DNA of 64,000 nucleotides from Hyaloperonospora brassicae (taxonomy: Eukaryota > Oomycota > Peronosporomycetes > Peronosporales > Peronosporaceae): positions 62,001 to 126,000 of the forward strand of contig CANTFL010001444.1 in assembly GCA_947650285.1 (NCBI GenBank), read 5' to 3'. The notes under the pieces are model-generated. The model did no database searches. It was not told where the DNA came from and worked only from the letters and a program-made list of their open reading frames with translations. A program made the position numbers and the translations under genes. Below are positions 32,861-42,201 of this stretch, one piece after another; positions within the stretch are counted from its first letter, which is position 1, and each line of letters opens with the position of its first letter.

Positions 32861-35800
32861 ATGAGCTCTAACGAGAGCGTAGCAGACGACTTAGGGCCAA
32901 AGACGCTCGAGCAGCTACAGGTACTACTCCGCCGCTGTATGCAGCACTATGCTGTGCTGGGAGTGCGGCTATACGCTCCAGTCGAACGGTCGTCGCACTG
33001 TTGGCGCTGGCCGTCAGCCGTATCTGATTCGTCCGTGCACTGATTCTGTAGAACGAGCTGGCGCTGGCGCAGTACGAGGCACAGAAGTGGCGGGAAAAGT
33101 ACCTGGTGGAGAAGCGGCGACGACAGAAGACGGCGAGGGATCTGCTGGACCTGATCGTGCGCACGGAGCGACGTCGTCCAAGTGAGTCGGTCGACTCGTT
33201 CGACGGTGGGGGCGTCGAAAGCTCTGGTTCTCGACACAGGTACGCTGCAGTGCTGATGGAGAGCTGGTGATGCAGTCTGAGAGCTTTTGTGCTGCTTGTG
33301 GGAATCTGGCGCAGCTGTCCGGACCAGACGGCGAACTTACTGAGTCCGACGTTGTCGTCGTTTGACTTTGATGACGACTCGAGTGAAGATAGCAGTGCTA
33401 CGGATGATAGTGATGGAAGCAAGAAGCTGCCAGCTTTGTCGTCACTGGCAGAGTCCGACTGGAACACGTCGGAAGGTGCAGCAGATGGAGATGAGGAAAA
33501 GGCTGGCTGGGCGGACGACTATACGAAGCCGTTGGAAGCGTCGACCACGCTAAAGCTGCGCGATCAACAATCGCTGGTGCACCATTTGGATGCAACTACA
33601 ATGTCTCTTGGACGGCCACAGCGGTCGTCGACAACAGGCTCGGCCTTTGAGGCTCTTGAAGGAGGGTCGTCAAAACGGTCCATGGACGAAACGAATACTG
33701 CGCACGGCCAGCACGCACAGCAACAGCACCTCATGCACCGCATCATGCATGTGAAACCATCTTCGCGGGATCTTTGGTACGCGCGAACGCATCCGAAGCA
33801 GGTGCACAACAATGTCCGTTCGATCAAATTTTCCATGCAGTTCAAGAAGGAGCGCATTTTCGAGCACTTCTTCGTTACGGGAATGGCTCTCACTGACATG
33901 GAGCGACAACATCAATCTTCATGCCTCGCTGGGTATTGGAAGCCCAAGCTACTCTACGACTTTCCGAACGTGCGTAAGCTCCTTGGTCTTATCGTCGCGA
34001 CACTTATTCATCTTTGCCGCGGGTTGTGCGCTTTTTCTTGTCATGTAGAGACCGAAGGGCCCACCTGATGAATTCATTGCCGACTTTTGCTTTCCGAGAG
34101 GCGTCCCTCTGACAGTATGCGCACCTGCCCAAGCGGCATCGATTCGAGGTGTGGCAGTGTCAGAGTGGTTTACCGAAATCGAGGCGCTTCTGGAACATGC
34201 GCCAGAGACAACTGGTTATACCTTTCGTCTCACAGGTGGAAAGGGAGAGGTGTTATATGGCTTTTGTGTTGCTATAATGTGGGAAGTGGTGGCAGCAAAC
34301 GACACGTTGGCGAGCAGTGATCCAAAGAGCGATGTGGATGGTGTGGCTGCTGGCAACTTAAGTGGAGGTCCTGCGTTTTCCCCTGGCAAGGAGAACAAGG
34401 CGGACACAACGACTGCAATTGCACCGAGATGCTACTGCTTCACTACTAAGTTCCCGTTTTATCGCTTTCACTTTGCGGTGCGGACGCTTCGGCTGTCGTG
34501 AATGCTATTGTAGTGTGTTTTCGCTCAGTGACTAAGCATGAATGTGATGATTGTCGTGTATGAACTTACAAATTCTACAGATTTTACGGATGATTATCGA
34601 GAACGAGTTGGAACAACGCCAAATCTCGTCTGCAGCTTGTACGAATCAGCAAGGAGAGAAAGTCAAAGAAGACGAGCAGTTTGAGATCATCTTGAGACCG
34701 CTGCTGGATCTTGCAGTCGAGTTCACAAACTTCCACGAAGAAAGGCCCATGACGGAAAAGCAGCTCCATGGTTCAGAGATGTCGGGACAGATCAATTTGG
34801 CATCGATAGCAACAAAGGCGAACATGTCGCTGACTGATCGGCGTGTCGTTCTGAGCGAAGATGCGAGTGTGAGCGTCGACGAGGGTACAGACAATGGGTC
34901 AAAAGCGGCAACAAGAAGGCGACCCGATCGATTTCGCAAAAGCCTTAGCACCGACGACATCGACTCGTACAATGCTACCAATGAGTGGATGATGGGCAGA
35001 CCAATGGCTAAAAACATTGGCTCGCACCAACCTAAGGAATACGAACGTGTGAAGAGCGGTGATGTGTTGGAGGCAGTGGACAGTATTGCAACCGGTACGA
35101 CAGGGCACTCTCTTTGCTGATCATCGTTATTCTCACGATATGACTGTGCTACTTTTTTCCTCTTACTGTAGCGTCCATGAGCTTCGATCAAACGATGACA
35201 TTGCTGGAAGAGGGAAACCGGCCAATGCGTTTACGCTTCCGCAGGCCACACAAATCGACAGACCCGCCGTCTGCAAAACAGTCAAAACGTCGCCGGTATT
35301 TATCGGCCAGTTCGATCGATGTACGTAGGTTGCTGTGTAGCTGAGCCACGCGAACAGCTCTGCAACTGACGGATATGTTGCTGCTGGTGAACGTCATAGG
35401 TTTTACGCCGGGCGCAGCGCATGAGGATGAACGATCCAGGACACTGGTCGACGACCCGTTTTCCTGCCTTTGATTTTAGCTATCAGTTTCCGAGACGCCA
35501 CCCCGATCGATGGGCAGTTGGTGTTGTGTTGCGCTTCTTGGCGCCAGACAACGTGGTCGAAGTAATCGCACATTTGCTGCTCGAGAAGCAAGTTGCCATC
35601 ATGAGCGACAGTCCTGCCAAGGTGTCAGCCGTCTGCACGGCCCTCGTCCTGCTGCTCTCCCCTTTCCAGTGGCAGTCAACGTATATCCCCCTACTGCCGT
35701 CGGGGTTACTGGACTTCCTACATTCTCCCGTTCCTTTCCTCGTCGGCTGCCATCCCCTCAGCGAGACATCCGAATGGCCTGATGTTTGCTTTTACAACAT

Positions 35801-36278
35801 CGATAAGGACCATGTTGCTGTGCCGGCCGCGACAAGACACCTGGGTCCATCGTCCCTGCCAAATGGCGTGGAACTTTGTCATTTGCTGTCGAAAGCCAAA
35901 GAGCGTTTCAACGCTTTGCGTCCATCAGGGAAGCCGTGGCACGAATTGTCCAGCGAGCAAGACACAATCATCACCTTGACACTGCAGGAAGCTGACATTT
36001 TCCTGCGTGACCTGGGTTTCGACATATCTTCCCACGATTTGGCAGCGTCGCTTTCAGGTAAGCAGTCGATTCTCGAACCACGGTGTGCGATAGTCTCTTC
36101 ATCGCGTCTGATCGTATGTGCATTGCCAGGAGACCAGAGCTTCTATGACCGCTTACAAGAAGAAGTGGCCAAGGAGGTGCACAAGAGCAGCTACGAGGAC
36201 TACCTGGACGAATTTACACAAACTCAGTTATTCTGCGAGTATTACGAAAGTCTACTACAACCACAGACGCAAAAGTAG
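32861..36278 (+). CDS. DENN-domain protein (putative Rab GEF)
   Basis: Seven exons: 32861-32920, 33052-33239, 33315-33969, 34049-34477, 34581-35094, 35172-35320 and 35400-36278, giving 957 residues with every junction in frame. A short coiled coil (LEQLQNELALAQYEAQKW) spans exons 1-2. An acidic linker follows, then uDENN sequence from about 255, including the conserved PDEFIADFCFPRGVPL and CYCFTTKFPFYRFHF. The cDENN core LRFLAPDNVVEVIAHLLLEK lies in exon 7 and is followed by a dDENN (YDRLQEEVAKEV...YEDYLDEFTQTQLF). DENN tripartite domains exchange GDP for GTP on Rab GTPases during membrane traffic. A long disordered insert (about 460-640) separates uDENN from cDENN. The gene is convergent with BCKDHB, with 61 bp between stop codons. 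Confidence 0.85.
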
Positions 36279-36339
36279 CCACGACAAAAGGCTAGAACAT
36301 GACCAAATGGTCGCTGACCATCAAGCAAAAACGAGGTAG

Positions 36340-37746
36340 CTAGTAATTCACTACGTTTTTGATCGCCTCGAAATTCCGCAACGCGTCCGGAAGGTAGTGC
36401 TGACAGACATGACAAGGCGTCAGCAATTGAATACAACAGCAATGCAAACGGACTCTCGACTCACCGATTCGTATGCTAGCGGGAAGGGCGTATCGTAACC
36501 GCATACGCGCTGAATGGGAGCTTCTAAGCTCAAGAAGCACCGCTCTTGAATACTGGACGATATCTCTCCAGCAAACCCACCGGATTTCTACGTACAAGCA
36601 CGGGTGTCAATACCCACAAGCACTGATCAAGAAAAGACACGCACGGTTGTTGCAGCATCGTACCGGAGCTTCGTGGCTGATGACCAGTCGACCGGTCTTG
36701 CGAACCGAGTGCTCGATCGTGTCAGCGTCCCAAGGGAAAATCGTCTGCAAGTCAATGAGTTCGCAGCTGATACCAACGCCCTCGGCGTAGCCACAAGCCT
36801 CTTCAAGCACTCGCATCTGTGCACCCCACCCGACAACTGTGACGTCGGCGCCTTGCCGCACAATCTCGGCCTCACTCAGGTTCTGCACATACTCGCCCAC
36901 CGGTACCTACGGTCCATCGCCAACCAACACGAAACAAGCATTCAATCAGTAACGTTCGTCCACCGCAAATAAACGGGCAGTTGTTGTCCATGATTGTCAT
37001 GGACCGCAAGACACCCACTGGTCCTCCCTTACCTCGCCAACCGATGCTCGATACAGCGCCTTGGGCTCGAGAAACAGCACCGGGTTTGGATCCCGAATCG
37101 ATGCGAGCAGCAGCCCCTTTGCTGTCACAGGGTTGCGCGGCATGACAACTTTGAGGCCAGGTGTATGCGCAAAGTACGCCTCGGGCGACTGCGAGTGGTA
37201 GTGGCCGCCATGGCCGACAGCTCCGTACGGGGCTCGGAACGTGAGCTTCCCGCAGTCAAACTCGTTGCCCGAGCGGTAGCGGAACTTTGCCGCTTCGTTC
37301 ACGATCTGGTCAAACGCAGGGAAAATGTAGTCGGCGAACTGGATCTCGGCAATGGCCGTGCGGCCCGTCGACGCGTAGCCAATGGCAAAGCCCGCGATCC
37401 CCTGTTCACAGAGGGGCGAGTTGAAGACGCGGTCGCTGCCAAACTTCTCCCGCAGGTCCACCGAGCAGCGAAAGACGCCTCCGAACGCCACGTCTTCGCC
37501 AAAGAGAATCGCCGACGGGTCCGTCTCCATGGCCACGCGCATGGCGTCGTTAATGGCGGTGAACATGTTCATTTGCGCGGTCTCAACGACCGGTAGGGCA
37601 TCCGCTTGTTCGTCTTCGTCTTCTGCTTCTTCTGCTTGCGCTTGCGAGAGCGGTAGAGCGGCGTGGAGAGCCCGGTGCAGGGGTAGGCGATGGTGCACAC
37701 GCGTGCGGCGCAGCAGACGATGGGCGGCAGTGGACGACAGAGACAT
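36340..37746 (-). CDS. BCKDHB: Branched-chain 2-oxoacid dehydrogenase E1 beta subunit
   Basis: Four exons, 37746-37033, 36906-36664, 36587-36465 and 36399-36340, with introns of 126, 76 and 65 bp, give 379 residues. The N-terminus ([20 protein letters not shown]) is Arg-rich and non-acidic, a typical mitochondrial transit peptide. Family motifs include [67 protein letters not shown] and the C-terminal [16 protein letters not shown]1-beta pairs with E1-alpha to decarboxylate the keto acids of Val, Leu and Ile using thiamine diphosphate, then passes the acyl group to E2, whose gene lies 2.4 kb away. E1-alpha is not in the window. Confidence 0.95.
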
Positions 37747-38227
37747 GAGCAATGGCGAGTGACGGGTACGACGCGGTTCGGAGACTGGCAAAGACGGACG
37801 ACGACCTTGAACTTCGATGGTATGGTATGCGGTTTGTAGCTATTCGTTGACGGAGGGTATGGGAATTGGCTGTTTTATGTGCTCTGCGCCCTTTCGTCTG
37901 CATCACGGAAATTGTTTCGATGATGTTTGGAATAGTGGCACGAGGTCAGCTGCATACACGGACGAAGATGCTGAAGCGGACATGATACGGTCCCCCGTAA
38001 CAAGAACGTCACGTGAGTGGCAAACCGACCGGTAACTTCAACGTATGGCGTTGTCCGGCGCGGTGTCACGCGGACTCAGACGTGTGCCACTGGGAGGGAT
38101 GACGTAACTTTGTATCGTTTTTTGAGATTGGAGGGAAAAAGGGTTTACGGATGAGGTTCAGGTTCAAGAACGATTTTGAAGTAGATGATGTTGTTGCAGT
38201 TGTAGTTGCGGCTGCAGCTGCAGCTGC
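37747..38227. other. Intergenic region, BCKDHB promoter and xylulokinase 3' UTR
   Basis: About 480 bp between two minus-strand genes. No gene is visible. A run of CTGCAGCTGCAG palindromes lies at about 38205-38228. Confidence 0.45.
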
Positions 38228-39901
38228 TTAGGTGAGTATACTCACGGCTTGATCCTCGAGCGCTTCGAAGCGAGAAATCTCGCGCCTATAGATCTTGGCA
38301 TCGCCGTCGATGGGACTGGCGCTCAGGGAAAAGTCCAAGCTGTCGCTCACGTCGAACGGCACGTACCCGGCCACGCTGTTAGCACAGGCATATCCATGGC
38401 GGGCACGAAAGGCACCACCAAGAGCTGCGGAGTGGGAGGTACTGCCGCAGCGGTACACGTTCGTATCAAAGACGTTGGCGAGCACCTGAAGCATGCACTT
38501 GTTCGTAGATGCTCCACCGACCACGATAAGACGCCGTGGCTTAGTGACGCCCAGTCGTTCGGCATGCAGACGTAGCGACATGAACTGACTTTCGACCACT
38601 GCACGGATCTCCACTTGAGGTGGCAATGCCGACACATCAACCCGAGAACTGCTGACATCGAAGCCGACAACTCCTGTCTTGAGCGTTGATGGCGTGATCT
38701 CAGAGTCCAAGTAATAGAACACTGTCATGCCGTTGTTGCCTGCTGTCGTCGCGTGCATCAGCTCGTCAAACTTCTCCCATGAAGCACCTGCACAACGATC
38801 CCGAACTGCTTGGCGCGTAAGCGATCCGTTCTTGAAGCAGATCATGGCCATGAAACTGTTGGGATCAATTGGGTTGCAGAAGAAATGGCCTTCTTTGCCC
38901 GAGAAACGCGCGGCGTCCGTCGGCACCACAGCGAACAGCGTGGTGGATGTGCCCAGCGATATGCCCACGTCGCCTGGCTGGGACAGACCAATGCCAGCGA
39001 GCGTGCATGGATTGTCGCCGGAAAACGGAATCACCTTGCAATCGGCAGCAAAGCCGTACTTCTTGTGGTAGTAAGCATGCATGGCACCCACGGGCGAATA
39101 CGCTCGCAGAACCTGCGAGCCCAGCGCCGTCTCCAATTGTGCCGCGGCATTGGCGTTGTTGCTGTACGTGGTCGTGGCTCGAAGAAGCTCTCGGGACCAC
39201 ACGCGCTTTCGCACGTCGAGAAGGTTCATGCCTGATCCATCGCTGTCGTCGATCGAAGTGTAGTTGCCGCACAGGAGCGACGTCAGCATCGATGAGATCA
39301 ATGCAATGCGTCCGCACTCTTCCAACAACGCTGGATTCGCATGTATCCGCTTCGCGACTTGGCTGCCCGTGAAGCGCGCGTACGCCCGCGATCCGCTAAT
39401 CGCAGCGACGCGATCAGGTCCCCCGACAGCAGCTTCCAACTCGGTGCAATAGCGTGTTGTCGAGCTGTCCATCCAGCTGGGCCCATTCGGTAGGCAGAAA
39501 ACCGGGTGCGTCTGCTGTCTCATGGCTTCGACGATCGAAACAGCGTCCGACTCTACGGCGGCGGTCAAACACGCTTGCAGCGAAAAGTCTCTGTGCCAAT
39601 ACACGGACGCGTGCTGCTGTGCACTACCGCTGACGCTCTTGAACTTGGCGACATTGCATGCGGAGCTCTTGGCCAAATCGTCCAGCATGGCCTCGAGCGA
39701 CTCGACGAACAGAAGCGACGGGATCACCACTTCGTCCTTGGTCAGGTGCAGCACGCCATTGTCCGTTCGATACTGCGGGAACCGGTCATCGAAGCGGAAC
39801 GAGCACTCGTGTACGACATGACCAGCGGCGTCGACGACAACAGCCGACATGCTCTGCGTGGAGCAATCGAGGCCTAGGAACAGTGCATCGTCTTCGATCA
39901 T
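38228..39901 (-). CDS. XYLB: Xylulokinase (FGGY carbohydrate kinase)
   Basis: A single exon of 557 residues starting MIEDDALFLGLDCSTQS. The frame is open further upstream, but that part overlaps the divergent promoter and is not family-like. FGGY signatures are present: LGLDCSTQSMSAVVVD (phosphate loop), SGSAQQHASVYW, PNGPSWMDSST, VIPFSGDNPCTLAG with the catalytic Asp, ISLGTSTTLFAV and LIVVGGASTNKCM. The enzyme phosphorylates D-xylulose to xylulose 5-phosphate for the pentose phosphate pathway in the cytosol. Length is close to human XYLB (536). The last codons overlap a GTGAGT donor inside a 14-bp palindrome, so a final small exon cannot be excluded. Confidence 0.92.
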   Translation of the reverse strand: MIEDDALFLGLDCSTQSMSAVVVDAAGHVVHECSFRFDDRFPQYRTDNGVLHLTKDEVVIPSLLFVESLEAMLDDLAKSSACNVAKFKSVSGSAQQHASVYWHRDFSLQACLTAAVESDAVSIVEAMRQQTHPVFCLPNGPSWMDSSTTRYCTELEAAVGGPDRVAAISGSRAYARFTGSQVAKRIHANPALLEECGRIALISSMLTSLLCGNYTSIDDSDGSGMNLLDVRKRVWSRELLRATTTYSNNANAAAQLETALGSQVLRAYSPVGAMHAYYHKKYGFAADCKVIPFSGDNPCTLAGIGLSQPGDVGISLGTSTTLFAVVPTDAARFSGKEGHFFCNPIDPNSFMAMICFKNGSLTRQAVRDRCAGASWEKFDELMHATTAGNNGMTVFYYLDSEITPSTLKTGVVGFDVSSSRVDVSALPPQVEIRAVVESQFMSLRLHAERLGVTKPRRLIVVGGASTNKCMLQVLANVFDTNVYRCGSTSHSAALGGAFRARHGYACANSVAGYVPFDVSDSLDFSLSASPIDGDAKIYRREISRFEALEDQAVSILT

Positions 39902-40183
39902 CGAGTGCGGCGTCCAATGCAGCGACCCTAGTCGTGATGCGTTGGCGTCGAGGAAACGGAGTGAGCAACGACTCACACTTGGCGACCCACCGGGCAGTAG
40001 TAGTGGTGCAAACTCGTGCTCATTTCGCCCATCAAATGGTTGTTCGGCCACGTCGCCTTGCCTCGGTTTTTTGCCGACCGCGATGGAATCAGAGTACCCT
40101 ACCCCGCCCACGTGGTTTGCCCTTTTGCGCGCGCGGCAACTTCAACGCAGTCACTTTTCAAATTGCCGCCGAGTGCGCACTCG
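39902..40183. promoter_or_regulatory. Bidirectional promoter region, XYLB / DBT
   Basis: The 282 bp between the two start codons serves both genes. On the plus strand TCACTTTTCAAATT (40151-40164), 20 bases before the DBT ATG, resembles the oomycete initiator plus flanking element (consensus near TCAYTYYNCAWTTT). On the minus strand GCTCACTCC (39966-39958), about 57 bases before the XYLB ATG, matches the initiator half. Both spacings fit the short leaders of oomycete genes. Confidence 0.55.
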
Positions 40184-41988
40184 ATGCGCTCGTCGATCTC
40201 GTGCGCCCGCCGGCGCCTGGCGACGACCGGTCGTCGCGGCGTCCACGCAAGTGCCGTGACGGCGCTGCCGGAGATCCCATTCAAATTGGCCGATATCGGC
40301 GAAGGGATTGCCGAGGTGGAAGTGCTGCAGTGGTTTGTCAAGCGCGGGGACAAAGTCAAGCAGTTCCAGAACGTGTGCGAGGTGCAGAGCGACAAGGCGA
40401 CGGTGGAGATCACGAGTCGATACGATGGCGTCGTCGCGAACGTCCACTACAAAGTAGGCGAGATGGCCAAAGTGGGCTCGACGCTCGTGGACATTGACGT
40501 GGACGACGCCACAGCTGCGAAACAAGCAGGTGGCAAGAAAAAGGTCCTGTCGGGCGCTCCGGTTCCCCAAATGGCGCGTGCGCCGATCGTCAAAGAGACT
40601 GTAGATGCAGTCGCTGCTGCGCCGACTGCTGCTGCGCCGACTGCTGCTGCTGCTAGTTCGACAGAGATGGCCGCCGTGCCGGTACTCTCGAGGCGGTCAG
40701 TGGTGCCTCGTGCAGGTCAAAGCGACGACAAGGTGCTGACGTCGCCGTCCGTGCGACGACTGGCGATGGAGCACCGCATCGACTTGCAGGACGTGGAAGG
40801 CACGGGACCCCAAGGCCGCATCCTCAAAGGAGATTTGCTCGACTACATTCGGTTGCTCGCAACGCAGTCTCGAGGGGCTGAGACGGCAGGCGGCCCGCCC
40901 GAAGCTGCTGTACCATCATTGCCTCTGGAGAAGGGGTTTCCTTCAACGTACGTTGAACAAGACACGGTCGTGCTACTGTCACGTGAGTTGAGGTTTTGTT
41001 GTACCTGTGGTACACACTCGTGTCGATCGAACTGGACCGTGTGCTCACTAACGAGTCGCTGTGTATGTGTGTCTGCATGCATGCAGCGATTCAGAAGATG
41101 ATGACCAAGTCAATGAACGCGGCATTGCGGATCCCCCACTTTGGATACGGTGATGAAGTATGTGGCGTGCAGCAGATGCGGCATGCAGTTTTCGTGATCA
41201 GCACGGCTGATGGAACTGTTGGGTTTGTTACGACAGGTTCAAATGGACGCGCTGTATGAGCTACGCAAAGAGTTGCGCCCGCTTGCCGAGTTGCGCGGTG
41301 TAAAGCTGTCGTTCATGCCTTTCATCATCAAGGCTGCGTCGTTGGCGCTGAAGCGATACCCTATACTGAACTCTTGCGTGAGCGAAAGCGAGACGGAGCT
41401 CACGCTGATTGCATCGCACAACATCTCGGTTGCGATGGACACGCCGACAGGTCTCATTGTACCGAATGTCAAGAACGTCCAGGTACTTTGTCTTGTAAAT
41501 TGAGTTGCGCCGCGGTCTTTCCGCGCAAACTTACCAGGCGTTTCGATCGTGCTTTGCAAGATGAAAAGTGTCATAGAGATCGGCGAAGACCTCAACCGTT
41601 TGCAACAGCTTGCGGCCGCAGGCAAGCTGGCACCAAGTGATCTAAGCAGGGGCACATTCTCGTACGTACTTGCCAACATTCGTTCTTTTTCGCTGTGGTC
41701 TGGTTGCTGAGCGCGGTATGTTCGTGCAGGATCTCCAACATTGGTAGTATTGGCGGAACGTACACGAGTCCCGTCCTTATGGTTCCTCAAGTAGCAATCG
41801 GTGCGGTCGGTCGGATTCAGCAGCTCCCTCGTTATGACGCCGAGGGGAACGTCAAACCCGTGCGTCTGATGAACGTATCGTGGAGCGGCGATCACCGCGT
41901 AATTGACGGAGCGACGATGGCACGTTTCTCCAACCAGTGGAAGGAGTACTTAGAAACGCCAGTAAGTATGCTGACAGAAATGAGTTGA
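40184..41988 (+). CDS. DBT: Branched-chain 2-oxoacid dehydrogenase E2 (dihydrolipoyl transacylase)
   Basis: Five exons, 40184-40982, 41087-41157, 41237-41482, 41561-41661 and 41730-41988, give 491 residues; human DBT has 482. An Arg-rich transit peptide precedes one lipoyl domain ([20 protein letters not shown]...QSDKATVEI, lipoyl-lysine Lys71). An Ala/Pro-rich linker and a peripheral subunit-binding domain follow at about 185-222. The catalytic acyltransferase domain contains [51 protein letters not shown] and the active site [11 protein letters not shown] (His461, Asp465). It forms the core of the mitochondrial BCKDH complex and transfers the acyl group from E1 to CoA. It is convergent with the RCC1-BTB gene. 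Confidence 0.96.
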
Positions 41989-42201
41989 TTGACGAACCAA
42001 TATGCGGCAGACCGCGCTTGTCGCCGCGATAAAGGGCAATAACGTGTTTCGTACCACTACCGTGTGCTGCTGTTCTGTTGGACAGGTCATTGTTTTATCG
42101 ACTCAGATGGCTAAACTCATCATACTTTGCGAGCTGATGCACGATGCGGCAAACAGATGTTCGGCACTGACTCAATAGTGATCGCAGGGGACATATGCTC
42201 G

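Noticed and set aside
39902..40111. N-terminal extension of xylulokinase to 40111
   Set aside because: The added 70 residues are not family-like and overlap the initiator elements of the divergent promoter; ATG 39901 fits the family start.
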